Shown in pieces: positions 17,608 through 25,634 of a stretch of DNA of 64,000 nt. The stretch is taken from the NCBI RefSeq assembly GCF_900547205.1, contig NZ_URFY01000005.1, forward strand, positions 62,001 through 126,000. Direction: 5' to 3'. The stretch's first letter is position 1. Every line of letters begins with the position of its first letter. This stretch comes from an uncultured Bacteroides sp. GTDB taxonomy: Bacteria > Bacteroidota > Bacteroidia > Bacteroidales > Bacteroidaceae. The position numbers were made by a program, and so were the translations under genes. Below the pieces are notes generated by a model. That model did no database searches and was not told where the DNA came from. It was given only the letters and a program-made list of their open reading frames with translations.

Positions 17608-17687
17608 CCCTATTTACCCACTTCATCAAGTTTCATTTGTGCTAAACAATCAAGTGGATATCTCCCTTAAATGTTAATCGACCGCCA

Positions 17688-17912
17688 TCAGCCAAAAGAA
17701 AATTCTAGATTCTCGATACTGGCAAAGAGCATTCCTTCTTTTTGTCTAAGAAAGATTTTATCCTCTCTTGCCAACCAACCGATAGCCAACGCCAAATCTT
17801 CGAACGTCAACCCCAATTCACGGCACATTTCGAACATTGACATTTCACCTTTTTCATTTAAGATACGCCATACTTTTCCGGCATTTAAGCCTATTTTCGT
17901 CTTTTCCATCAT
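17688..17912 (-). CDS. Winged helix-turn-helix protein (DUF2582 family)
   Basis: 74 residues from the first of two consecutive Met codons; the second (17909) is equally possible. The short alpha/beta protein GLNAGKVWRILNEKGEMSMFEMCRELGL...LAIGWLAREDKIFL has the helix-turn-helix and wing pattern of the Bacteroidetes DUF2582 family. It is thought to bind nucleic acid, but its targets are unknown. A consensus -7 box lies about 85 bp upstream (17999-18006), so it has a fairly long leader. It is intact, unlike its neighbour. Confidence 0.85.
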   Translation of the reverse strand: MMEKTKIGLNAGKVWRILNEKGEMSMFEMCRELGLTFEDLALAIGWLAREDKIFLRQKEGMLFASIENLEFSFG

Positions 17913-17998
17913 GCAAACTTTAAAAGATTAAACAACTTTATATCAATAATCTAATCATTGTGAGCACAGGAATGAATGTTGTACACATTACTCTCCCA

Positions 17999-18006
17999 CA
18001 AAGATA
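17999..18006 (-). promoter_or_regulatory. -7 element, probable promoter of the winged-helix gene
   Basis: TATCTTTG on the minus strand, full consensus. The predicted leader to the ATG at 17912 is about 85 nt. Confidence 0.45.
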
Positions 18007-18177
18007 ATATTTATTCTCAAAAAAGCAAATAATCAAGGCTTTCATGACACACATCACGGTCACATTTCCCGATTCACTATATTCTAATTCACAGTTCAAG
18101 GCACGAATAGTTACTTTCTACCAGATATAAACTTTCTTTCTTACTAATGAAAAGTTCCTCTCCCCCTCTTCCAATCT

Positions 18178-18261
18178 ATAACCGAAACTTTCGGTTATAT
18201 AACTGAAAGTTCTGATTATATAACCGAAAGCTTCGGTTTGATAAACGGAAGTTGCGGTTAT
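18178..18261. repeat. 21-bp tandem array of palindromes (four units)
   Basis: Units start at 18178, 18199, 18220 and 18241, exactly 21 bp apart. The first is a perfect palindrome, ATAACCGAAA-C-TTTCGGTTAT. The others keep the form ATAAcyGrAAG...TTCGGTTAT with paired changes in places. The same motif returns at 59771. Confidence 0.9.
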
Positions 18262-18438
18262 AGTTTAATTCCTTATTAAAACAACTTTCTATCCGCGAGA
18301 AAGGAAGTTTACTTCCCATTCAACAGAACTTATCCAGTGCTTGATACTCATTCATCTCTTCATTGAACACAGTTTTTCTGCCACATCATAAAATAACATC
18401 TTTTAAACTCAAAAGTTCGACCTGCCGCAAATAAGAGT

Positions 18439-18506
18439 TTTTCTTCCCGCAACAGACGGGAAAACTCAGAAGAATCATGTACATTGGTACATAGAAAGCT
18501 TAAAAG
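18439..18506 (+). repeat. Left copy of a 68-bp direct repeat (decayed nnrD promoter)
   Basis: Matches 20083-20150 at 64 of 68 bases. It includes the hairpin TTCCCGcaacagaCGGGAA. The -7 box has changed from TACATTTG to TACATTGG (18480-18487), so promoter activity is probably lost. It begins 13 bp beyond the distal stop codon of the orphan gene. Confidence 0.9.
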
Positions 18507-18518
18507 GTAGTAAAACAA

Positions 18519-18665
18519 TTAATGGACCGACAAAATCTCTTTCATTTCTTGGTGTAACAAGTACGTATCAAGTCCGTGAGATTTCTGCTTTTCGTTGCGA
18601 TTATTCCAGTACAAACAATCACCTTTCATACGATATAAAGCGTTTTGAATAGGTTTACCATTGAT
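18519..18665 (-). pseudogene. In-frame 3' continuation of the orphan gene beyond its stop
   Basis: 48 sense codons plus a stop, in the same frame as the gene ending at 18666. They encode a Lys/Asn/Trp-containing segment (RMKGDCLYWNNRNEKQK) that looks like ordinary protein and not random read-through. It could be expressed only by stop-codon suppression or as a 37-residue peptide from the internal ATG at 18627-18629. Confidence 0.55.
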
Positions 18666-19823
18666 TTAGTAGAAATAAGTATCGGTGGTTTTATTATAGA
18701 ATCTTCCTATCTTGTCTTTGTTGTACATATACCGGAATATGATGTAGCCTTCTTTGTACCAAGTAATACTTGTGTCATCACAGGCATCATAGTCATATCT
18801 TTCATCTATGATATGCTCAAACATATTCTGACTGCCATAATAGAGGCTAAGTTTATAATCCGTCGGATACGTATTATAATCATTGCCGGATATACTCAGT
18901 ATATCATTAAAATAGAATGTTATTGAAACGTTTCCTCCATCATGCCCAACTACCGCTGTTTGTGAATAAATATCTAATCGGGGCCCTCCATTTATGCTTA
19001 TAGAAGATATTCGAGGTCGATAGGTGTACCCCAGTTCATCCAATCGAACAGTTATTTGATTCAAATCTAAGATAATGTCTTGGTCGGTTACATTAACAAA
19101 AGATAGCGTAAATGCCGCTTCACCGATACCTGAGATATAAATATTGCCTTGGGATGCATTTGAATCATCAGTGTAATTGAACATACCAGGACAGAAGGAC
19201 ACGTGGCTCCTCGAGGAAAAATTATCTTCATAATAAGTAGCAGTTGGAAAGACTTTGTCCAGTTGAATGGCAATATCACCATTCCATGAGGGGGCGACAG
19301 GATGATAGAGATAGTTCTGGAGTTTCTCTAAATCAACAAATACACAAGATTGCACATAGTACATATCCTTTCTGGGAGTACCAATTGGAGTTACCTTAAC
19401 CTTTCCATTAGCCTTTAGGGATGTTTCGATTTGTTCAATCACCGTAAGTGGGATATTTATTTTAGACGGATAATTAAATTCGCAATCTATCAGATTCCCT
19501 TGCAAATCAATCCATATTGTGGTTTTAAGAAAATCATCTTCTGTTAATTGAATGTTTTTTAAACAAGGACCAACGTAAGGTTCTATATATTTGGATAGGT
19601 TCTTTACTTCCCTCCAATCAAAGCGATACCAATTTTGCCAGCTTAAAGGATTTTCCTTCACATTCGGCGGATATTCTTTATTAGTAATGGATACAAATCC
19701 TGAATAATAGTGGATATAATATGTATTATTACTCGTAGATTTATATTTAACCTCCGAATCCGTTTGAGCAAGTACGTGTAAACAATAAATAGAAAGACTA
19801 ATTAATAAGTATATGGTTTTCAT
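18666..19823 (-). CDS. Secreted protein of unknown function; frame continues past an internal stop
   Basis: 385 residues with a signal peptide ending near LHVLAQ. I do not recognise the family with confidence; it resembles Bacteroides DUF5043-type exported proteins. It is Tyr/Asn-rich and mostly beta (for example GQ-free segments NTYYIHYYSGFVSITN and SGIGEAAFTLSFVNVTD) without catalytic motifs. The TAA at 18666-18668 is followed in the same frame by 48 further sense codons with normal coding character (INGKPIQNAL ... LHQEMKEILSVH) to a TAA at 18519-18521. The original protein was probably about 434 residues and has been shortened by a nonsense mutation. No consensus promoter was found. The gene and its flanks lie exactly between two copies of a 68-bp repeat. 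Confidence 0.65.
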   Translation of the reverse strand: MKTIYLLISLSIYCLHVLAQTDSEVKYKSTSNNTYYIHYYSGFVSITNKEYPPNVKENPLSWQNWYRFDWREVKNLSKYIEPYVGPCLKNIQLTEDDFLKTTIWIDLQGNLIDCEFNYPSKINIPLTVIEQIETSLKANGKVKVTPIGTPRKDMYYVQSCVFVDLEKLQNYLYHPVAPSWNGDIAIQLDKVFPTATYYEDNFSSRSHVSFCPGMFNYTDDSNASQGNIYISGIGEAAFTLSFVNVTDQDIILDLNQITVRLDELGYTYRPRISSISINGGPRLDIYSQTAVVGHDGGNVSITFYFNDILSISGNDYNTYPTDYKLSLYYGSQNMFEHIIDERYDYDACDDTSITWYKEGYIIFRYMYNKDKIGRFYNKTTDTYFY

Positions 19824-20082
19824 AATGGCTGAATTTATTCAAAATGGAGAACTCAATGCTGTTTCTTTTTCCTGTTCCATGTTATAACTAAACCTTTTTG
19901 TTGTTTTTATGATAAAGACGAATATCGCATCAAGATGTAATCATTCATTTTATACTTATCGAAATAGCTAGCATCATTGACTCAGAAAACATAGATATGG
20001 AAAGAGACTTATAAGATAAATGAAACTAACGATTATATAATCAACAGTTGATTCGGCAAGTTATCCATGAATGATTAACAAG

Positions 20083-20150
20083 TTTTCTTCCCGCAACAGA
20101 CGGGAAAACTCAGAAGAATCATGTACATTTGTGCATCGAAAACTTAAAAG
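20083..20150 (+). repeat. Right copy of the 68-bp direct repeat, functional nnrD promoter region
   Basis: Second copy of 18439-18506, ending 9 bp before the nnrD ATG. It carries the intact -7 box. Upstream of that lies the imperfect hairpin GTTTTCttcCCG / CGGGAAAAC (20082-20109), a possible operator. Confidence 0.9.
20124..20131 (+). promoter_or_regulatory. -7 element of the nnrD promoter
   Basis: TACATTTG, full consensus, 28 bp before the nnrD start, giving a leader of about 24 nt. Confidence 0.65.
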
Positions 20151-20159
20151 AACATAGCA

Positions 20160-21671
20160 ATGAAAATATTCCCAAGCAGCAGTATCAAGAAACTGGACGC
20201 TTATACCATTGAGCATGAACCGATTGCATCAATAGACCTGATGGAACGTGCAGCAACAGCTCTAACAAAAGCCATTACCGAAAGATGGGGCACGGAAACT
20301 CCCGTCACCGTATTTGCCGGACCGGGAAACAACGGAGGAGACGCCCTCGCCGTATCTCGCATGATGGCTGAAAAAGGTTATAAGATTGAGGTATATCTCT
20401 TCAACCCGAAAGGCGAACTCTCTCCCGACTGCCAGACCAACAAGGAACTGGTGGAAATGATGGAAGAAATTACCTTCCACGAAATCAGCACGCAATTCGT
20501 TCCGCCCGAACTGACACCGGATCATCTCGTCATCGACGGACTGTTCGGCTCAGGACTCAACAAACCGCTGAGCGGAGGTTTCGCAGCCGTGGTGAAATAC
20601 ATCAATTCTTCGGCCGCAATGATAGTCTCCATCGACATCCCTTCCGGACTGATGGGAGAAGAAAATACCTTCAACGTCAAAAGCAACATCATCCGCGCAG
20701 ACGTCACCTTCAGCTTGCAACTGCCCAAACTGGCTTTCCTTTTTGCCGAAAACACGGAATTTGTTGGCGAATGGGAACTGCTGGATATTCAGTTGAGCGA
20801 AGAAGGAATTGAAGAAACGGAAACAGACTATGAGATGATGGAGTTGGAAGATATCCGCTCGCTCATCAAGCCGCGCCAACAGTTTGCCCATAAAGGAAAT
20901 TTCGGTCATGCGCTCCTCATTGCCGGTTCTAAAGGAATGGCTGGGGCATCGGTGCTGTCCGCCCGCGCCTGCATCCGTTCGGGAGTGGGGTTGCTTACCG
21001 TACACGCTCCGATATGCAACAACGACATTCTGCAAACTTCCGTCCCCGAAGCAATGGTGGAGACGGATGCCAGCGAGAATTACTTTGCCGTCCCCACCGA
21101 TACGGACGATTATCAAGCTGTTGGCATCGGCCCCGGACTTGGCAAGAATGAAGAAACAGAAGCGGCATTAATCGAACAACTCGAACATTGCCAGGCTCCC
21201 GTAGTAGTGGACGCCGACGCACTCAATATCCTCGCCAACCATCGGCACACGCTGACGCACCTGCCGAAAGGTTCCATCCTCACCCCACATCCGAAGGAGT
21301 TGGAACGCCTGACGGGAAAATGCCAAGACTCATACGAACGACTGACCAAAGCCTGCGAACTGGCACGTGCCGCCAAGGTGCACATCATCTTGAAAGGAGC
21401 TTACTCCGTCATCATCACACCGGAAGGAAAATGCTACTTCAACCCCACGGGAAACCCGGGAATGGCTACCGGAGGTAGTGGAGACGTACTAACCGGAGTA
21501 GTATTGGCACTGCTCACACAAGGATACTCTTCCGAAGATGCTGCTAAAATCGCAACTTACATTCACGGATTCGCAGGAGATATTGCCCAGAAGAAGCAAG
21601 GGATGATTGGGCTTATTGCCAGCGACATCGTCACCTGCCTGCCCACCGCCTGGCGACTTGTAAGCGAATAA
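20160..21671 (+). CDS. nnrDE: Bifunctional NAD(P)H-hydrate repair enzyme (epimerase + ADP-dependent dehydratase)
   Basis: 503 residues in two domains. Residues 1 to about 215 form the YjeF_N/NnrE epimerase (VFAGPGNNGGDALAVSRMM, VIDGLFGSGLNKPLSG, SIDIPSGL). From about 225 to the end is the ribokinase-like NnrD dehydratase (GHALLIAGSKGMAGASVLSA, VDADALNILAN, LTPHPKE, and the C-terminal GNPGMATGGSGDVLTG with the catalytic Asp). The enzyme restores damaged NAD(P)H hydrates. It is the first clearly conserved gene to the right of the accessory region. Confidence 0.96.
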   Translation: MKIFPSSSIKKLDAYTIEHEPIASIDLMERAATALTKAITERWGTETPVTVFAGPGNNGGDALAVSRMMAEKGYKIEVYLFNPKGELSPDCQTNKELVEMMEEITFHEISTQFVPPELTPDHLVIDGLFGSGLNKPLSGGFAAVVKYINSSAAMIVSIDIPSGLMGEENTFNVKSNIIRADVTFSLQLPKLAFLFAENTEFVGEWELLDIQLSEEGIEETETDYEMMELEDIRSLIKPRQQFAHKGNFGHALLIAGSKGMAGASVLSARACIRSGVGLLTVHAPICNNDILQTSVPEAMVETDASENYFAVPTDTDDYQAVGIGPGLGKNEETEAALIEQLEHCQAPVVVDADALNILANHRHTLTHLPKGSILTPHPKELERLTGKCQDSYERLTKACELARAAKVHIILKGAYSVIITPEGKCYFNPTGNPGMATGGSGDVLTGVVLALLTQGYSSEDAAKIATYIHGFAGDIAQKKQGMIGLIASDIVTCLPTAWRLVSE

Positions 21672-21706
21672 AAGTTAAGAACTTACAGTTTTTTCAATAA
21701 CTTGAT

Positions 21707-21714
21707 TAACTTTG
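21707..21714 (+). promoter_or_regulatory. -7 element of the DUF4831 gene promoter
   Basis: TAACTTTG, full consensus, 31 bp before the ATG at 21745; an AAAAAGGA ribosome-binding-like stretch lies closer to the start. Confidence 0.55.
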
Positions 21715-21744
21715 TTTCTTTAAACCAGTTAAAAAGGACCGAAT

Positions 21745-22815
21745 ATGAAAATGTTGATTATAGCAACCGGACTACTGATGGCAACTTCTGCCTATGCACA
21801 GACGGAAGTTCTGACAGGTGTTACCCACGGAAAAGACTACGGAGTGGTATATAGCCTCCCCAAAACACAAATAGAGCTTGAAATAAAAGCTAACAAAGTG
21901 AACTACACTCCGGGAGAATTTAGTAAATATGCCGACCGCTACCTGCGACTGACAAACGTTTCTGCCGAACCGGAAGTCTACTGGGAACTGAACAGCGTGA
22001 AAGTAAAATCGGTAGGTGTGCCCAACAGCGAGGCTACTTATTTTGTAAAACTGAAAGATAAATCGGTGGCTCCTCTCATGGAACTAACGGAGGACGGCAT
22101 TGTGAAATCAATCAATGCACCCTATTCAAACAACGTGGCACAGAAGGCTACAATCAACAGCCCCGCCAAACAACGGAAAGCGAATCCACGTGATTTCCTG
22201 ACCGAAGAAATCTTAATGGCTAGCTCTACCGCCAAAATGGCCGAACTGGTTGCTAAAGAAATATATAACATCCGCGAAAGTAAAAACGCTCTATTGCGTG
22301 GACAAGCGGATAATACCCCTTCGGATGGCGCACAGCTCAAAATCATGCTCGACAACCTGAACGTGCAGGAAGAAGCCATGACGCAAATGTTCTCCGGCAT
22401 TCGTGACAAAGAGGAAAAGACATTTACCATCCGCCTGACTCCGGACAAGGAACTTAGCAATGAAGTTGCTTTCCGCTTTTCTAAGAAATTGGGCGTAGTT
22501 GCCAATAATGATTTGGCGGGTTCACCTTTCTACATCAGCCTGAAAGACTTGAAATCGGTTAAGATTCCACAGGAAGAGGGTAATGGAAAGAAGAAGAAGG
22601 AGATGGAAGGAATTGCCTACAACGTACCCGGACAAGCAATGGTTACACTGACCGATGGGAAAAAGAAACTTTACGAAGGTGAACTTCCTATCACTCAGTT
22701 CGGTATCATCGAATATCTGGCTCCGGTACTGTTCAACAAGAACTCAACGATCAAGGTATACTTTGACCCGAATACCGGCGGATTGCTTAAGGTGGATAGA
22801 GAAGAAGGCAAATAA
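21745..22815 (+). CDS. DUF4831 family exported protein
   Basis: 356 residues with a signal peptide (cleavage after SAYAQ). The family signature is the N-terminal part: GVTHGKDYGVVYSLPKTQIELE and GEFSKYADRYL. No catalytic motif is seen and the role is unknown; members are conserved periplasmic or outer-membrane-associated Bacteroidales proteins. A 17-bp gap separates it from the following small membrane protein, so the two are probably one transcript. Confidence 0.85.
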   Translation: MKMLIIATGLLMATSAYAQTEVLTGVTHGKDYGVVYSLPKTQIELEIKANKVNYTPGEFSKYADRYLRLTNVSAEPEVYWELNSVKVKSVGVPNSEATYFVKLKDKSVAPLMELTEDGIVKSINAPYSNNVAQKATINSPAKQRKANPRDFLTEEILMASSTAKMAELVAKEIYNIRESKNALLRGQADNTPSDGAQLKIMLDNLNVQEEAMTQMFSGIRDKEEKTFTIRLTPDKELSNEVAFRFSKKLGVVANNDLAGSPFYISLKDLKSVKIPQEEGNGKKKKEMEGIAYNVPGQAMVTLTDGKKKLYEGELPITQFGIIEYLAPVLFNKNSTIKVYFDPNTGGLLKVDREEGK

Positions 22816-22832
22816 ATTAATAAATAACAGAT

Positions 22833-23117
22833 ATGGGCGGAGAAGGACATATGCTCGACATGATACGTCGGCTTAGTGAAGGAAGAGAAGCATCCCGCCT
22901 GCGTCGGGAGCGAAGTAGCGAGAAGATTAAGCACTTGAATCGCACCAATGAGCACTACTCATTGCCCGATACCACACCGGAAGAGATGGATATCATCATC
23001 CAAGATTCTAAAAAGAAAAAGGAGAAAGATAATAACTATTTCGTTTGGGGAACGCTCATTATCATGGGGGCGCTGGTAGCAGGCGCGGTTATCTTATGGG
23101 CTATCTTTATAAGATAG
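22833..23117 (+). CDS. Small single-pass membrane protein, unknown function
   Basis: 94 residues. A charged N-terminal region (Arg/Glu/Lys-rich, with SEGREASRLRRERSSEKI) precedes one C-terminal transmembrane helix (about residues 70-92, FVWGTLIIMGALVAGAVILW). The charge pattern puts the long N-terminal part in the cytoplasm. No family recognised. It follows the DUF4831 gene closely and converges on the PqqD-like gene. Confidence 0.7.
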   Translation: MGGEGHMLDMIRRLSEGREASRLRRERSSEKIKHLNRTNEHYSLPDTTPEEMDIIIQDSKKKKEKDNNYFVWGTLIIMGALVAGAVILWAIFIR

Positions 23118-23170
23118 GTCTATCCGTCAGGTTTCCCCTTCTACGATAATTAAGAGAGATGCTTTAATCT

Positions 23171-23527
23171 TCAATCCCCTCTCTCTGCTATGGTGAACTT
23201 TACAAATCCGTCTTTCTGCATCTGAGAAAGATATGTAGATACACGCGACTCGTAGCCCGCTTCATTCTGAAAGTGGTCTGCGAGTTTTTCTATAATCTCC
23301 CCCACCGTACGTTTTCCGTCTATCAGCTCCCATACAGCCGTTCCATGTTCTTCCAGATGCACATGAAGTTCTTTCGACATTCCTTTCGGAACAAGTAAAC
23401 GCTGCATCCACGAATACTTAAAACGAGGAAAGGAGAGCACAACCGTCTCCCCTTCCTGTTCAGCTGTAATATGTTCGCTGCGATAGGGAACGACCTCCAA
23501 CAGGTTTATTTTCTCTTTCGCTGCCAT
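23171..23527 (-). CDS. PqqD-like (RiPP recognition element) protein without a neighbouring cluster
   Basis: 118 residues. The core HGTAVWELIDGKRTVGEIIEKLADHF and the C-terminal VSTYLSQMQKDGFV match the PqqD winged-helix fold that binds leader peptides of ribosomally made peptides. An N-terminal strand-rich part (SFPRFKYSWMQRLLVPKGM) precedes it. No PqqA, radical-SAM PqqE or other maturase is nearby, so a role in PQQ synthesis is not supported. It is conserved as a free-standing gene in Bacteroides as far as I recall. Confidence 0.75.
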   Translation of the reverse strand: MAAKEKINLLEVVPYRSEHITAEQEGETVVLSFPRFKYSWMQRLLVPKGMSKELHVHLEEHGTAVWELIDGKRTVGEIIEKLADHFQNEAGYESRVSTYLSQMQKDGFVKFTIAERGD

Positions 23528-23568
23528 ACTATATGCTTTAAATTGCTGCTGCTATTGCAACCATTTTA

Positions 23569-24957
23569 TTATTTCTTGATATTAGCTTCTTCCAAGCCAT
23601 ATCCTTTTTTCTTATTCTCTGCCTTCAACATCAAAGAAACAATCAGTGCCAACACACCAAAAGCTGCAAAAATAGTCATCGGCAACGTATAATCATACGT
23701 CTGCGCACCGTCTACTATCGGACCCTTGCAATAAGAATTAAGCACCCATCCAATCAACAATGGCACGCCCATTAATCCCCAGTTTTGCACCCAGAAGATT
23801 AACGCATATGCCGTACCCAACTGCTTTTCAGGAATAATCTTCGGAACAGAAGGCCACATGGCAGAAGGAACCAGCGAGAAGGCAAATCCCAATATAATCA
23901 TAATAATAGTAGCGAACCACCATATATTGAGGATAGGAAGAGCAAACATTGTGTGCACGAAAATCAGCATCACCGAACCAATCACCATCAATGTGGCTCC
24001 CTTACCGATGCGGTCATACAACGAGCCAAACAATGGCGTCAGTATAATTGCACCAATCGGCAGCAATCCGGGGATGGTTCCCGCCAGCTTCGGATCTACA
24101 TTGTACTTCTGCACCATCAAATCGGCAGCATACTTGATAAATGGGAATACGGCAGAATAGAACAATACACACAACAAAGCAATCAACCAGAATCCCTTGT
24201 TCGTAACGATATACATGATATCTTTCATACGGAACGGTTCTTCCGGTTCCAGTCCCTCTGCATCCAGAGATGCATCGAGTTTCTTATCATAGAATGTATA
24301 GATGAAGAAAGCAATCGTACCTACGCACAGCATAATCAGACAGAAAAGAATCGGAGCAGGAATATTGGTGTGGAATGCACCGGCTTCGTCCGTGTAGCCA
24401 AAGTAGTCTGCCAAAGGAACGGTCAGCACCATGGCCAATGTTGTTCCGATACGTGCTGTAGCCATCTCAAGTCCCATAGCCAAAGCCATTTCCTTGCCTT
24501 TAAACCACTTCACGATAATCTTGGAAACGGTGATACCTGCAATCTCGACACCAACACCGAAGATGGCATATCCCAATGCGGCAAGAGTTACCTGAGTTTT
24601 GAAACCGAATAACATAGCACCTTCGGGGAATGTGGTTGAAATGGCATAATACTTCAGTCCGCAACCTATCACCATCAGAGAACACGCTCCCATTCCGGTG
24701 AAACGAACCCCCATCTTATCCAAGATGATACCACCAAAGATAAGCATCAGCAGGAAAACATTGAACCATCCGTAAGCACTTGTGAAGAAACCGTAATCTA
24801 AACTATCCCAAAGAAGTTCTTTCTCGAGCATTGGTTTCAAAGGAGACATGACGTCTGTGAGGAAGTAGCCGCATAACATGGTAAAAGCGACCAGTGCCAG
24901 AACGCTCCAACGCAATACTGCGGAGTCATTCAGCTTTTGTTTTAATTGTTCTGTCAT
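23569..24957 (-). CDS. Major facilitator superfamily transporter, substrate unknown
   Basis: 462 residues, 12 predicted helices. The helix 2-3 loop GGIILDKMGVRFTG and the half-repeat GSLYDRIGKGATLM are MFS motif A-like. The central loop carries DAEGLEPEEPFRMKD. It resembles the MFSD1/oxalate-formate antiporter-like branch of the MFS, but I cannot name a substrate. It has its own promoter (24998-25005) and is a single-gene unit after secG. Confidence 0.85.
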   Translation of the reverse strand: MTEQLKQKLNDSAVLRWSVLALVAFTMLCGYFLTDVMSPLKPMLEKELLWDSLDYGFFTSAYGWFNVFLLMLIFGGIILDKMGVRFTGMGACSLMVIGCGLKYYAISTTFPEGAMLFGFKTQVTLAALGYAIFGVGVEIAGITVSKIIVKWFKGKEMALAMGLEMATARIGTTLAMVLTVPLADYFGYTDEAGAFHTNIPAPILFCLIMLCVGTIAFFIYTFYDKKLDASLDAEGLEPEEPFRMKDIMYIVTNKGFWLIALLCVLFYSAVFPFIKYAADLMVQKYNVDPKLAGTIPGLLPIGAIILTPLFGSLYDRIGKGATLMVIGSVMLIFVHTMFALPILNIWWFATIIMIILGFAFSLVPSAMWPSVPKIIPEKQLGTAYALIFWVQNWGLMGVPLLIGWVLNSYCKGPIVDGAQTYDYTLPMTIFAAFGVLALIVSLMLKAENKKKGYGLEEANIKK

Positions 24958-24997
24958 TGTTATATTTTAAGGTAATTAATAATCTCATAACGGGCAA

Positions 24998-25005
24998 CAA
25001 AGTTA
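24998..25005 (-). promoter_or_regulatory. -7 element of the MFS transporter promoter
   Basis: TAACTTTG on the minus strand, full consensus, about 40 bp before the ATG at 24957. Confidence 0.55.
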
Positions 25006-25150
25006 ATTAAATCTCTATTGTTTCCATCAAAACGAAGTGATTTTTTCTTGAAAAAGAGTGGTAGAGGGAGTTCTGGTTATCAGGGAACGAATAAGTATGG
25101 GATAGATGAGCAATGAATGTCATCGTTTTATTATAGTAATCCGTGCCTAT

Positions 25151-25187
25151 AAAAAAGACATGAGAGAACAGTGCCTGTCCTCTCATG
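25151..25187 (-). terminator. Rho-independent terminator of the secG operon
   Basis: On the minus strand a stem of about 13 bp (CATGAGAGGACAG / CTGTTCTCTCATG, one mismatch, loop GCA) is followed by TCTTTTTTAT. It lies 43 bp after the secG stop. Confidence 0.85.
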
Positions 25188-25229
25188 AGTGGTTTTACCC
25201 AAATATCTATCTCTGTAGCCCGAAGTGAA

Positions 25230-25628
25230 TTACTCTGCTGTGGGAGCAGGAGTTTCAGCTGGTGCCGGAGTTTCCGTAGCAGGTGCAGATTCTGCAGGAG
25301 CAGTAGCGTCTGTTTGAGGCGCAGCCGTACCGGCAGGCATATTGTACGGGTTAGTTTGTTGTTCTTTCTGTGCTTGTTCCAGCACTGCATCTTTCACTGC
25401 AGAAGACTGAGGAACAACATAAGCAGTAGCAATACTCATCAAAACCATGAAGATAGCTAATCCCCAAGTTGCTTTTTCCAGAAAGTCTGTAGTTTTGCGC
25501 ACGCCCATGATAGCGTTGGATGAAGAAAAACCGGAAGCAAGTCCGCCTCCTTTTGAGTTTTGTATCAGCACGATGAAGCACATCAACAGGGCTGCAATAA
25601 CCATTAAGATAACGAATAATAAGTACAT
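25230..25628 (-). CDS. secG: Preprotein translocase subunit SecG
   Basis: 132 residues. The two SecG helices flank the conserved loop LIQNSKGGGLASGF, followed by the second helix after FLEKATWGLAIFMV. From residue 96 onward there is a long Ala/Pro/Glu/Thr-rich tail (TAPAESAPATETPAP) not found in E. coli SecG but usual in Bacteroides. It partners SecYE in the inner membrane. It is the last gene of the sigma-54 activator / lptE / unknown / secG group and ends at a good terminator. secA is 17 kb away. Confidence 0.94.
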   Translation of the reverse strand: MYLLFVILMVIAALLMCFIVLIQNSKGGGLASGFSSSNAIMGVRKTTDFLEKATWGLAIFMVLMSIATAYVVPQSSAVKDAVLEQAQKEQQTNPYNMPAGTAAPQTDATAPAESAPATETPAPAETPAPTAE

Positions 25629-25634
25629 TTTAAG

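Larger units (their letters stand above)
18007..18518. other. Gene-free intergenic stretch
   Basis: I see no ORF or RNA gene here. It holds the 21-bp palindromic array (18178-18261) and the left copy of the duplicated nnrD promoter (18439-18506). A plus-strand ATG at 18522 opens only 11 codons. Confidence 0.6.

Noticed and set aside
18522..18557. 11-codon plus-strand ORF after the decayed promoter copy
   Set aside because: Too short, promoter box mutated, and the opposite strand carries the gene continuation.
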